NCBI GenBank assembly: GCA_934352055.1
Contig: CAKRJY010000012.1
Coordinates: 1 to 64,000, forward strand
Direction of reading: 5' to 3'
DNA length: 64,000 nucleotides
From: an uncultured Lachnospiraceae bacterium
GTDB taxonomy: Bacteria; Bacillota; Clostridia; Lachnospirales; Lachnospiraceae
The notes under the pieces were generated by a model, which did no database searches, had not been told where the DNA came from, and was given only the letters and a program-made list of their open reading frames with translations. How positions within the stretch are numbered: position 1 is the first letter of the stretch; every line of letters begins with the position of its first letter. Positions 15,925 through 24,941 of this stretch are shown piece after piece. A program made the position numbers and the translations under genes.

Positions 15925-17037
15925 ATGAAGATCACCTGTCAAAAAGCAGAACTAGCAAAAGGAGTTAACATCGTTTCAAAAGCAGTTCCTACCAGAACTA
16001 CTATGGCAATATTAGAATGTATTTTGATCGATGCTTCTACAAATGAAATAAAATTAACAGCCAATGATATGGAAATTGGTATCGAAACTATCATTGAAGG
16101 TAATATTGAAGAAAGAGGTATCATTGCTCTTGATGCAAGATTCTTTTCTGATATTGTACGTAAGCTTCCTGATAATGAAGTTACCATTGAAACAGATGCC
16201 ACTTTTAAAACAACCATCACATGTGAAAAAGCTAATTTTACCATCGTAGGTAAATCAGGAGAGGATTTTGCTTATATTCCAATCATTCCTCGTAATGAAC
16301 CAATCTTGCTTTCACAGTTTACATTGAAAGAAGTAATCCGTCAGACTATTTTCTCAATTGCTGATAATGAAAACAATAAATTGATGACAGGTGAATTATT
16401 TGAAATTGAAGGAAATCATTTGAAGGTTGTTTCTTTGGATGGTCATAGAATTTCCATTCGTAATATAGCTTTGAAAGATTCTTATGAAAATAAAAAAGTT
16501 GTTGTACCTGGTAAGAGTTTGATTGAAGTAAGTAAAATCATACCCGGTTCTACAGAAGAGATGGTAAATCTCTTTATTACCGACAACCACATTATTTTTG
16601 AATTTGACAAAACAACTGTGGTATCACGTTTGATCGAAGGAGAATACTTCAAGATTGATCAGATGCTTTCTACAGATTATGAAACAAAATTCAAAATCAA
16701 CAAAAGAGAGCTTTTAGATTGTATTGACCGTGCAACACTTATGGTAAAAGAAGGGGATAAAAAGCCGATTATCATGGATATTACAGATGGTAATATGGAA
16801 CTTAAAATCAATTCTGTTGCCGGATCCATGAAGGAAGACATTGAAATTGGAAAAGAAGGAAAAGATATTTTAATTGGATTTAATCCAAAATTCTTTATTG
16901 ATGCTCTTCGTATCATTGATGATGAGGAAGTAACTATCTACATGGTAAATCCAAAAGCACCATGTTTTATTAAGGATGATGAAGATAAATATATTTATCT
17001 TATTCTTCCGGTTAACTTTAATACAGCATCAAACTAA
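15925..17037 (+). CDS. dnaN: DNA polymerase III beta subunit (sliding clamp)
   Basis: The 370-residue clamp protein forms a dimeric ring that tethers the replicative polymerase and other enzymes to DNA. The three clamp domains are recognisable, with N-terminal MKITCQKAELAKGVNIVSKAV, the internal LKEVIRQTIFSIADNENNKLMTG and DGHRISIR, and the usual C-terminal LPVNFN region (family ending ...PVR/N). AAAGGAG lies before the start. It is followed after 12 bases by the S4-domain gene and recF, the canonical order. Confidence 0.97.
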   Translation: MKITCQKAELAKGVNIVSKAVPTRTTMAILECILIDASTNEIKLTANDMEIGIETIIEGNIEERGIIALDARFFSDIVRKLPDNEVTIETDATFKTTITCEKANFTIVGKSGEDFAYIPIIPRNEPILLSQFTLKEVIRQTIFSIADNENNKLMTGELFEIEGNHLKVVSLDGHRISIRNIALKDSYENKKVVVPGKSLIEVSKIIPGSTEEMVNLFITDNHIIFEFDKTTVVSRLIEGEYFKIDQMLSTDYETKFKINKRELLDCIDRATLMVKEGDKKPIIMDITDGNMELKINSVAGSMKEDIEIGKEGKDILIGFNPKFFIDALRIIDDEEVTIYMVNPKAPCFIKDDEDKYIYLILPVNFNTASN

Positions 17038-17049
17038 GAGGAAAATAAA

Positions 17050-17265
17050 ATGGAAGAGATAAGTTTAAGAGAAGGCGATGAATTCATCAAGCTTGGACAG
17101 CTTCTGAAAAAAGCAAACATGATGTCGTCTGGAGTAGATGCCAAAATGGTTATTTTGGATGGTCTTGTAAGCGTAAATGGTGAAGTAGAATTACGTCGTG
17201 GAAAAAAAATATATCCGGGCGATGTGGTTACTTTTGAGGGAGAGAGCGTTAAAGTAGTCCAATGA
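17050..17265 (+). CDS. yaaA: S4-domain RNA-binding protein YaaA
   Basis: This 71-residue protein is a single S4 RNA-binding domain (FIKLGQLLKKANMMSSG, then VSVNGEVELRRGKKI and PGDVVTFEG). It belongs to the small YaaA/YbcJ group between dnaN and recF in Firmicutes, linked in B. subtilis to ribosome assembly. Its last codon overlaps the recF start by 4 bases (ATGA), indicating translational coupling. Confidence 0.93.
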   Translation: MEEISLREGDEFIKLGQLLKKANMMSSGVDAKMVILDGLVSVNGEVELRRGKKIYPGDVVTFEGESVKVVQ

Positions 17266-18350
17266 TCATAAAATCCATTGAATTAAGTAATTTTCGTAAT
17301 TATGAACATTTAGATATTACATTTGATGAAGGTACGAACATTTTATATGGGGATAATGCACAAGGAAAGACAAATATTCTTGAAGCAGCTTATGTAAGTG
17401 GAACGACCAAGTCACATAAAGGAAGTCGTGACAAAGAAATGATCCGTTTTAATGAAACGGAATCTCATATTAAGACGATTGTTGAAAAGAATGACAAAGA
17501 GTATCAAATAGATATTCATTTAAAGAAAAACAAAGCAAAAGGCATTGCCATCAATAAAGTTCCAATCAAAAAAGCAAGTGAACTTTTTGGTATTTTGAAT
17601 ATCATTTTCTTTTCACCGGAGGATTTGAATATTATAAAAAATGGTCCTGCGGAACGCAGAAGATTTATTGATGCAGAGCTTTGTCAGTTAGATAAAATTT
17701 ATTTATCGGATCTGACAAACTATAATAAGATATTAAATCAGCGAAATAAACTTCTAAAGGATTTGTATTATAATCCAGGTTTAAAAGAAACGTTGCCGGT
17801 ATGGGATATGCAGTTGGTGAATTACGGGAAAAAAATCATTTCCAGAAGAAACCAGTTTATCATGGAATTAAATGAACTTGTTCATGAAATTCATTATAAA
17901 ATTTCCGGTGGCAGAGAAGAAATGATGATTAAGTATGAACCAAATATCGAAGATATTTTCTTTGAAGATGAACTGATTCGTGCAAAAGAAAAAGATTTAA
18001 AATACGGACAGACATCGGTAGGACCACATCGGGATGATCTTAAAATTTCGGTTGGAGATATTGATGTGCGTAAGTTTGGATCACAAGGACAACAAAGATC
18101 CTGTGCATTATCATTAAAATTGTCAGAAATAAAGTTGGTAGAACAGACAATTCATGATAAACCAATTCTTTTGCTTGATGATGTACTTTCTGAATTGGAT
18201 CATAATAGACATAATTATCTATTGCAGGCAATTGATGGTACACAGACAATCATTACCTGTACAGGTTTAGATGATTTTGTAAAAAATAGATTTACACTAA
18301 ATAAAGTGTATGAAGTGAAGAATGGTCAGATTTTTGAACATTCTTCGTAA
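17262..18350 (+). CDS. recF: DNA replication and repair protein RecF
   Basis: RecF is an SMC/ABC-like ATPase that with RecO and RecR loads RecA at gaps. The 362 residues contain LSNFRNYEHL, Walker A GDNAQGKTN (30-38), FSPEDLNIIKNGPAERRRFID, the signature-like SQGQQRS and Walker B LLLDDVLSELD. It begins within the end of yaaA and is followed by gyrB after 48 bases. Confidence 0.97.
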   Translation: MIIKSIELSNFRNYEHLDITFDEGTNILYGDNAQGKTNILEAAYVSGTTKSHKGSRDKEMIRFNETESHIKTIVEKNDKEYQIDIHLKKNKAKGIAINKVPIKKASELFGILNIIFFSPEDLNIIKNGPAERRRFIDAELCQLDKIYLSDLTNYNKILNQRNKLLKDLYYNPGLKETLPVWDMQLVNYGKKIISRRNQFIMELNELVHEIHYKISGGREEMMIKYEPNIEDIFFEDELIRAKEKDLKYGQTSVGPHRDDLKISVGDIDVRKFGSQGQQRSCALSLKLSEIKLVEQTIHDKPILLLDDVLSELDHNRHNYLLQAIDGTQTIITCTGLDDFVKNRFTLNKVYEVKNGQIFEHSS

Positions 18351-18398
18351 TAGATAGAATCCCTGTTAATTTACATAGCAATATGATGGAGGATAAAA

Positions 18399-20324
18399 AT
18401 GAGTCAGAATAATCAGGAATATGGAGCAGATCAGATTCAGATATTGGAAGGACTTGAAGCTGTTCGTAAGCGTCCGGGTATGTATATTGGTAGTACATCC
18501 GAACGTGGATTACATCATCTGGTATATGAAATCGTAGATAATGCGGTTGATGAAGCACTTGCCGGATTTTGTAGTCATATCGTTGTAAGTATCAATGAAG
18601 ATGGAACAGTAACGGTAGAAGATGATGGTCGTGGAATTCCGGTTGGAATCAATAGTAAGGCGGGTATTCCTGCAGTAGAAGTTGTATTTACGGTACTTCA
18701 CGCCGGTGGTAAATTCGGCGGTGGAGGATACAAAGTATCCGGTGGTCTTCATGGAGTAGGTGCATCGGTTGTTAATGCTCTTTCTAATTGGCTGGAAGTA
18801 GAAATTTATCGTGATGGTAAGGTTTATAAACAACGATATGAAAGAGGAAAAACAATGTATCCTTTAAAAGAAGTGGGTACTTGTGATGAAAATCATACGG
18901 GAACAAAGGTTACATTTTCACCGGATGAGACTATTTTTGAAACAACAACATTTGACTTTAATACACTAAAAGTGCGTCTTCGTGAGACAGCATTTTTGAC
19001 AAAAAATCTGCGTATTACATTGCAGGATAAAAGAGAAAATCCGATAAATGAAAGAATTTTCCATTATGAGGGTGGTATCAAGGAATTTGTTACATATCTG
19101 AATAAAGGTAATCAGGAACTTTATCCGGATGTTATTTATTGTGAAGGTGAAAAAGACGGTGTTTATGTAGAAGTTGCGATGCAGCATAATGATTCTTATA
19201 ATGATTCCTCTTATTCATTTGTAAATAACATTATTACACCGGAAGGTGGAACACATCTTGCAGGATTTCGTAGTGCACTTACAAAAACATTTAATACGTA
19301 TGCAAGAGATGCCAAGATTTTAAAGGAAAATGAATCTGCATTTAGTGGTGAAGATATTCGTGAAGGTTTGACAGCAATTATCAGTATCAAAATAGAAGAA
19401 CCACAGTTTGAAGGTCAGACAAAACAAAAACTTGGTAATAGTGAGGCAAGAGGTGCTGTTGATAGTATTGTAAGTGAACAATTGACATACTTCTTAGAGC
19501 AAAATCCACAGGTTGCAAAGGCAATCTGCGAAAAAACGCTGCTTGCGCAGCGGGCAAGAGAAGCTGCCAGAAAAGCAAGAGATCTGACCAGAAGAAAGAC
19601 TGCTTTAGAAGGAACATCACTTCCGGGAAAACTTGCAGATTGTTCGGATAAGGATCCAAAAAATTGTGAAATCTTTATCGTCGAAGGAGATTCCGCTGGT
19701 GGCTCTGCAAAAACAGCAAGAAGCCGTGCAACACAGGCTATTTTGCCATTGCGTGGTAAAATTTTGAATGTAGAAAAAGCCAGAGAAGATAAAATTTATG
19801 CGAATGCAGAAATCAAAGCAATGATTACAGCATTTGGTACAGGTATTCACGAGGATTTTGATATTTCAAAATTGCGTTACCATAAGATTATTATCATGAC
19901 AGATGCCGATGTTGATGGTGCGCATATTGCAACATTAATGCTTACATTCCTGTATCGTTTTATGCCAGAACTGATTAAGCAGGGGTATGTTTATTTAGCA
20001 ACACCACCACTTTATAAAATCGAAAAAAATCGTAAAACCTGGTATGCATACAGTGATGAAGAATTAAACAATATCTTAGTTGAAATTGGTCGTGATGGTA
20101 ACAATAAAATCCAGCGATACAAAGGACTTGGAGAGATGGATGCAGAACAGCTTTGGGAGACAACCATGGATCCGGATCGTCGTGTCTTAAAACGAGTTAT
20201 GGTTCATGATGAAAATGCTTCTGAAGTTGATTTGACATTTTCTACTTTGATGGGTGATAAGGTAGAACCTCGCCGTGAATTTATTGAAGAAAATGCAAAA
20301 TATGTTCAGAATCTTGATATTTAG
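18399..20324 (+). CDS. gyrB: DNA gyrase subunit B
   Basis: GyrB provides the ATPase and TOPRIM parts of gyrase, which introduces negative supercoils. The 641-residue protein has the GHKL ATPase domain (EIVDNAVDEALAG, DDGRGIPV, GLHGVGASVVNALS), the transducer domain, TOPRIM (EGDSAGGSAK and MTDADVDGAHI) and the C-terminal QRYKGLGEMDAEQLWETTMDP. It is the short Gram-positive type without the enterobacterial insert. GGAGG lies before the start. It forms a unit with gyrA, 17 bases downstream. Confidence 0.98.
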   Translation: MSQNNQEYGADQIQILEGLEAVRKRPGMYIGSTSERGLHHLVYEIVDNAVDEALAGFCSHIVVSINEDGTVTVEDDGRGIPVGINSKAGIPAVEVVFTVLHAGGKFGGGGYKVSGGLHGVGASVVNALSNWLEVEIYRDGKVYKQRYERGKTMYPLKEVGTCDENHTGTKVTFSPDETIFETTTFDFNTLKVRLRETAFLTKNLRITLQDKRENPINERIFHYEGGIKEFVTYLNKGNQELYPDVIYCEGEKDGVYVEVAMQHNDSYNDSSYSFVNNIITPEGGTHLAGFRSALTKTFNTYARDAKILKENESAFSGEDIREGLTAIISIKIEEPQFEGQTKQKLGNSEARGAVDSIVSEQLTYFLEQNPQVAKAICEKTLLAQRAREAARKARDLTRRKTALEGTSLPGKLADCSDKDPKNCEIFIVEGDSAGGSAKTARSRATQAILPLRGKILNVEKAREDKIYANAEIKAMITAFGTGIHEDFDISKLRYHKIIIMTDADVDGAHIATLMLTFLYRFMPELIKQGYVYLATPPLYKIEKNRKTWYAYSDEELNNILVEIGRDGNNKIQRYKGLGEMDAEQLWETTMDPDRRVLKRVMVHDENASEVDLTFSTLMGDKVEPRREFIEENAKYVQNLDI

Positions 20325-20341
20325 TAGGAGGACGTTTATAA

Positions 20342-22855
20342 ATGGATGACAAAATTTTTGATCAGATTCATGAGGTGGATCTGAAAAAGACGATGGAAAC
20401 ATCATATATTGATTACGCCATGAGTGTAATTGCATCCCGTGCTCTTCCTGATGTTCGAGATGGATTAAAACCAGTACAACGTAGAGTACTTTACTCTATG
20501 ATTGAGTTAAATAATGGACCGGACAAGCCACATCGTAAATGTGCGCGTATTGTTGGTGATACGATGGGTAAATACCATCCACATGGTGATAGTTCTATTT
20601 ACGGAGCACTTGTCAACATGGCACAGGAATGGTCGACAAGATATCCACTTGTAGACGGTCATGGTAACTTTGGTTCTGTGGATGGTGATGGTGCTGCTGC
20701 GATGCGATATACAGAAGCACGTCTATCCAAAATATCTATGGCAATGCTTTCCGATATCAATAAAGATACCGTAGATTTTATGCCAAACTTTGACGAGACA
20801 GAAAAAGAACCAACGGTTCTTCCTTCCCGTTATCCAAACCTGCTTGTCAATGGAACAACAGGTATTGCCGTTGGTATGGCAACAAATATCCCACCACACA
20901 ACCTGCGTGAAGTTATCGCAGCTGTGGTAAAGATCATTGATAATCAGGTAGAGGAAGATCGTGAGACAGAGATTGAAGAATTGCTTGAGATTGTCAAGGG
21001 TCCTGATTTTCCGACCGGTGGCACGATCTTAGGTCATGCCGGCATTGACGAGGCATATCGTACCGGACGCGGTAAGATCCGTGTGCGTGCGGTATCTGAG
21101 ATCGAGCCGATGAACAACGGAAAGAACCGTATCGTTGTAACAGAACTTCCATACATGGTAAATAAGGCACGTCTGATCGAAAAGATTGCGGAACTAGTTC
21201 GCGATAAAAAGATCGATGGTATTACCGATCTGCGAGATGAATCATCACGAGAAGGTATGCGTATCTGTATTGAACTCCGTCGTGATGTCAATCCGAATGT
21301 CGTGCTCAACCTGCTTTACAAGCATACGCAGTTACAGGATACTTTTGGCGTTATCATGCTTGCCCTGGTTGGCAACCAGCCAAAGGTTCTCAACCTTTAT
21401 GAACTTTTAAATTATTATTTGCTACATCAGAAAGATGTCGTAACCAGAAGAACCCGATACGATCTGAATAAGGCAGAAGAAAGAGCACATATCGTACAGG
21501 GATTATTGATCGCTCTGGATAATATTGATGAAGTTATCAAGATCATCCGTGGTTCTGCCGATGTTGCTACAGCAAAGCAGCAGTTGATGGAGCGCTTTGC
21601 TTTATCGGAAGCACAGGCAAATGCCATTGTTGAGATGCGTCTGCGTGCACTGACCGGTTTGGAAAGAAACAAACTGGAAGAAGAATACAAGTCTTTGATG
21701 GAACTCATTACAGAGTTAAAGGCAATTCTTGCAGATGAGAAGAAGTTACTTGGTGTTATAAAGGAAGAGATTCTTGCTATCTCTGATAAGTATGGCGATG
21801 ACCGTAGAACTTCTATAGGATTTGATGAATACGATATCTCTATGGAAGATATGATCCCGGTTACCAATACCGTTATCACCTTCACAAAACTTGGTTATAT
21901 CAAGCGTATGAATGTGGATAACTTTAAGAGCCAGCATCGTGGTGGTAAAGGTATTAAGGGCATGGAGACAATCGATGAAGATTACATTGTTGAAATGATG
22001 CTTACGACATCACATCACTACCTGATGTTCTTTACAAATACAGGCCGTGTTTATCGTATGAAAGCCTATGAGATTCCGGAATGTTCTAGAACAGCAAGAG
22101 GTACGGCAATCGTAAATCTTTTACAATTGCAGCCGGATGAAAAAATTACATCTATGATTGCATTGAAGGAATACTCAGAAAACCAGTATCTGTTTATGGC
22201 TACAAAGAATGGTATTGTGAAAAAGACAAAGATTACGGACTATGAAAATATCCGTAAAACAGGTCTTGCAGCAATCAATCTTCGTGAAGATGACAGATTA
22301 ATTGAAGTAAAACTGACAGATAATAACGAAGATATTATTTTAATTACCAAGTTTGGTCAGTGTATCCGTTTCCACGAAACAGATGTTAGAAATACCGGAC
22401 GTACCTCTATGGGTGTTATTGGTATGAGCTTAACAGATCAGGATGAAGTAATTGCTATGCAACTTGCTTCCCAGGGAGATTCTTTGATGATTGTTTCAGA
22501 AAAAGGTCTTGGTAAGTGTACACTTATCGATGAATTTACACCGCAAAATCGTGGTGGTAAGGGTGTGAAGTGTTACAAGATTACTGATAAAACAGGAAAT
22601 ATCATAGGATGTAAAGCTGTTAACCAGGAAGATGAGATGATGCTCATTAATACAGAAGGCATTATCATTCGCATTAAGGTAAATGATACAGCACTTCTTG
22701 GCAGAATCACTTCCGGTGTAAAACTGATCAATGTTGATGAAGGCGTAACGGTTGCAAGTATTGCAAAAGTGCGCAAAGAAGATATGATTATGGAAGAATC
22801 GGAAGAAATGGAAGAAAATGCAGATTCGGAAGTAGAAGATTCTACCGAAGAATAA
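20342..22855 (+). CDS. gyrA: DNA gyrase subunit A
   Basis: GyrA is the DNA-cleaving subunit. In 837 residues it has the winged-helix and tower domains with catalytic Tyr123 (AMRYTEARL), the coiled-coil arm and six beta-pinwheel blades with the GyrA-box-like QHRGGKG. The quinolone region reads HPHGDSSIYGALV (80-91 approx.): Ser84 is kept, but the position equivalent to E. coli Asp87 is Gly88. The C-terminus is very acidic. GGAGG precedes the start, and a strong terminator follows. The middle third appears richer in C- and G-ending codons than the flanks. Confidence 0.98.
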   Translation: MDDKIFDQIHEVDLKKTMETSYIDYAMSVIASRALPDVRDGLKPVQRRVLYSMIELNNGPDKPHRKCARIVGDTMGKYHPHGDSSIYGALVNMAQEWSTRYPLVDGHGNFGSVDGDGAAAMRYTEARLSKISMAMLSDINKDTVDFMPNFDETEKEPTVLPSRYPNLLVNGTTGIAVGMATNIPPHNLREVIAAVVKIIDNQVEEDRETEIEELLEIVKGPDFPTGGTILGHAGIDEAYRTGRGKIRVRAVSEIEPMNNGKNRIVVTELPYMVNKARLIEKIAELVRDKKIDGITDLRDESSREGMRICIELRRDVNPNVVLNLLYKHTQLQDTFGVIMLALVGNQPKVLNLYELLNYYLLHQKDVVTRRTRYDLNKAEERAHIVQGLLIALDNIDEVIKIIRGSADVATAKQQLMERFALSEAQANAIVEMRLRALTGLERNKLEEEYKSLMELITELKAILADEKKLLGVIKEEILAISDKYGDDRRTSIGFDEYDISMEDMIPVTNTVITFTKLGYIKRMNVDNFKSQHRGGKGIKGMETIDEDYIVEMMLTTSHHYLMFFTNTGRVYRMKAYEIPECSRTARGTAIVNLLQLQPDEKITSMIALKEYSENQYLFMATKNGIVKKTKITDYENIRKTGLAAINLREDDRLIEVKLTDNNEDIILITKFGQCIRFHETDVRNTGRTSMGVIGMSLTDQDEVIAMQLASQGDSLMIVSEKGLGKCTLIDEFTPQNRGGKGVKCYKITDKTGNIIGCKAVNQEDEMMLINTEGIIIRIKVNDTALLGRITSGVKLINVDEGVTVASIAKVRKEDMIMEESEEMEENADSEVEDSTEE

Positions 22856-22865
22856 AAGGTAAAAG

Positions 22866-22901
22866 AAAATCTCCGCTAGCCATGAAACTAGCGGAGATTT
22901 T
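22866..22901. terminator. Terminator after gyrA
   Basis: AAAATCTCCGCTAG (22866-22879) and CTAGCGGAGATTTT (22888-22901) form a 14-bp stem with an 8-base loop and flanking T/A runs. It can serve both gyrA and the converging gene ending at 22909. Confidence 0.92.
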
Positions 22902-22908
22902 TAAATTT

Positions 22909-24282
22909 TTAGTCTTTGATCGCGTTGTAAATATCCAGAGTTTCTTTATCATCAAATCCATTGACATAATAATTTTTTCCATCTGCGGAAAAATAGATGA
23001 AATACTTATGTTGCGGATTTAAAAATAATTCATAGTTTCCCTGATTTCGTTTATGAAATTTTCCCTTTAAGAGATTATCCATAGCAGTACCGTTACTTTT
23101 TACCATAGATGGCAGTTCATCTACCAAAGATACATTGGAAATGGTATCTGTATCAATGGCATAGTTTTCAAAAATATGTTCACAGTAAAGAGTGTCATCT
23201 TTTATGACAAGGTGGATTGGTGTAAATTCTTCCATAATCATAAAAATACTGATAAAAGGAATACCGAGCATTGCAATAATAGAAAAGATTGTAAGCCCTT
23301 TTCCAAGACCTGTTGCCATATTTACAGAAGTTCCAATGCCGGCTCGTGTTTCTACTATGCTGCTTTTGTCCTTAGGATTGTAGTAAAACAGTCCAAAGAT
23401 CCATGCCTCATCTTCGTTGGTCTTAAATGCCGGATCAAAAGAACTTGCATAACGTTTTTCAATATTTTTGAATTTTTTCCCTAACGGGATGATTAAAATT
23501 AAAAGGACAAGGGCATAAGCAATGGATCCAACAAGAAAGATACCGGGATGGATGGCGTCGGATACAAGAGGCAAAAGGGTAATCAAAGTGTAGGCAAGGT
23601 TTAGCCAGACACAGGCTAACCAGAAATTTTTCCACACATTTTTCTTGGATCTGGTGTAATTGATGTTGGTGTCACTGTCATTGCAGATGACTTCCACCGG
23701 TCTACGATCCATCCAAAAGGCAATGATCCAGTACAATAAACTGATAGCCGCAATGCTAAGAACCAGAATCGTGCTGTCAAAATCTATTTTTTCAGAGAGA
23801 GCCGCAAATACAAGAGAAAGGACGAAAAGTAAAAAACTGAGGAAAGTCGGAAGGAAGAATGGCAAAAATCGTACCTTTCTGACATTTCCGGCATTTTTCA
23901 TCTCTACATAAGATACTAAAACCTGATTTTCGTATAATTGATTTTCCTTTTTCCATTTCTTTAACTTTTTATTGGCTACGGCATATGGCACATAAAACAA
24001 TAGGACTAAAAGGATGAGCCAATTCATCCAGATCGTAAACTGTATGGAAAAATGACTTGTCAGTAAACTGGTGAGAGGAACCGCGAAAAAGATGAGAAGC
24101 AAGATGTTCATCTGTTTATTAAACTCGCCTATGATCTTCTGAACCGCAGGTTGCTCTACCCATTCTTCCTTCATGGATACGGAAAACAACAAATGATCAT
24201 GAAATTTATGGTTGTTCTTTAAAACAAAATAAATGATAAGCAGTACCGGATATGTACTAATAAAAAGAATGATATTAAACAT
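22909..24282 (-). CDS. Multi-spanning membrane protein with DUF5808-type domain
   Basis: The 457-residue protein has about eight hydrophobic segments (near 1-20, 55-80, 85-102, 124-145, 150-172, 218-238, 245-268 and 320-345). Between them lies the motif DEAWIFGLFYYNPKDK with VETRAGIGTSVNMATGLGK, which I associate with DUF5808. The C-terminal 100 residues are hydrophilic and contain SADGKNYYVNGFDDKE. The biochemical function is unknown; such proteins usually accompany a YtrA-type GntR regulator, as here (11 bases upstream), and may sense or respond to envelope stress. The latter is inference. AGGAGG precedes the start. Confidence 0.7.
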   Translation of the reverse strand: MFNIILFISTYPVLLIIYFVLKNNHKFHDHLLFSVSMKEEWVEQPAVQKIIGEFNKQMNILLLIFFAVPLTSLLTSHFSIQFTIWMNWLILLVLLFYVPYAVANKKLKKWKKENQLYENQVLVSYVEMKNAGNVRKVRFLPFFLPTFLSFLLFVLSLVFAALSEKIDFDSTILVLSIAAISLLYWIIAFWMDRRPVEVICNDSDTNINYTRSKKNVWKNFWLACVWLNLAYTLITLLPLVSDAIHPGIFLVGSIAYALVLLILIIPLGKKFKNIEKRYASSFDPAFKTNEDEAWIFGLFYYNPKDKSSIVETRAGIGTSVNMATGLGKGLTIFSIIAMLGIPFISIFMIMEEFTPIHLVIKDDTLYCEHIFENYAIDTDTISNVSLVDELPSMVKSNGTAMDNLLKGKFHKRNQGNYELFLNPQHKYFIYFSADGKNYYVNGFDDKETLDIYNAIKD

Positions 24283-24293
24283 AGATCTGCCTC

Positions 24294-24653
24294 CTAAAAA
24301 TACTTTTCACATAATTGGAAAAATTCTTCCTTTGAAAATCCGCGAATGTTTGCCTCGGATATGATTTGCTGCAAATTGTCCAGAGAAGTTTGTGAGAGAT
24401 ATTTACCCTGATCAAATTCATTTCGGATCCTCGCGCCGTTTCTACGGTCGGTAACGATATAGCCTTCTTGTTTTAAAAGAGCATAGGCTTTGTTTACCGT
24501 CATGGAGTTGATCCCGATTTCTTCCGCAAGGGCGCGCACAGTCGGTAATTGTTCTCCGGGCTGTAATCTCCCATCAGAAATACCTAAGACAATCTGATTG
24601 CGGATCTGTTTGTAAATAGGAATTTCGGAAACCTCATCAATACAGATGACCAT
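24294..24653 (-). CDS. GntR-family transcriptional regulator, YtrA subfamily
   Basis: This 119-residue repressor-type protein consists of a GntR winged helix-turn-helix (PIYKQIRNQIVLGISDGRL, QLPTVRALAEEIGINSMTV, GYIVTDRRNG) and a short helical tail. It lacks the large effector domain, which is the YtrA pattern. GAAAGGAG precedes the start. A three-half-site operator (24676-24707) sits over its promoter region, so autorepression together with the downstream membrane-protein gene is likely. Confidence 0.88.
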   Translation of the reverse strand: MVICIDEVSEIPIYKQIRNQIVLGISDGRLQPGEQLPTVRALAEEIGINSMTVNKAYALLKQEGYIVTDRRNGARIRNEFDQGKYLSQTSLDNLQQIISEANIRGFSKEEFFQLCEKYF

Positions 24654-24675
24654 GATAGACTCCTTTCTTTTTATT

Positions 24676-24707
24676 TTGTATTATCTAGTGTAATACAAAT
24701 AATACAA
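24676..24707. promoter_or_regulatory. Palindromic operator for the GntR regulator
   Basis: Half-sites TTGTATTA (24676-24683) and TAATACAA (24691-24698) form a perfect 8-bp-arm palindrome with a 7-base centre. A third TAATACAA follows directly at 24700-24707. TTGACT, a possible -35 for the regulator, lies at 24714-24709 on the minus strand. No convincing -10 at ideal spacing was found. Confidence 0.7.
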
Positions 24708-24752
24708 AAGTCAAGAGAAAAATATCAGAGATATATAAGTATGAAATAATTC

Positions 24753-24781
24753 TTGTATCATGTATGAAAAGATGGTATAAT
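24753..24781 (+). promoter_or_regulatory. Promoter of the transposase-like gene
   Basis: TTGTAT (24753-24758), a 17-base spacer and TATAAT (24776-24781) predict a start near 24788. The leader before the coding start at 24942 would be about 155 bases. Confidence 0.7.
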
Positions 24782-24874
24782 CCGTCCAAAGCATACAGTT
24801 TCTGAGATAATCTTTTAATTCTATGAATTCTTTTCACTTCGAAATCTATGCTTTTGATTCCATTATAAACAAAA

Positions 24875-24933
24875 GCAAGGGATTGAATGAAAAGTAGAGT
24901 GTGAGGCAACATCCCTTGCGGAGCCAACAAGGG
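24875..24933 (+). promoter_or_regulatory. Candidate RNA switch in a 5' leader
   Basis: Three segments can pair in two exclusive ways. GCAAGGGAT (24875-24883) is fully complementary to ATCCCTTGC (24911-24919). The centre of that second segment (CCCTTG, 24913-24918) also pairs with CAAGGG (24928-24933), which runs into the ribosome site GGGAGGGG. The first pairing leaves the ribosome site free and the second partly hides it. Seen in the sequence; the regulatory role is inference. Confidence 0.45.
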
Positions 24934-24941
24934 AGGGGTAA

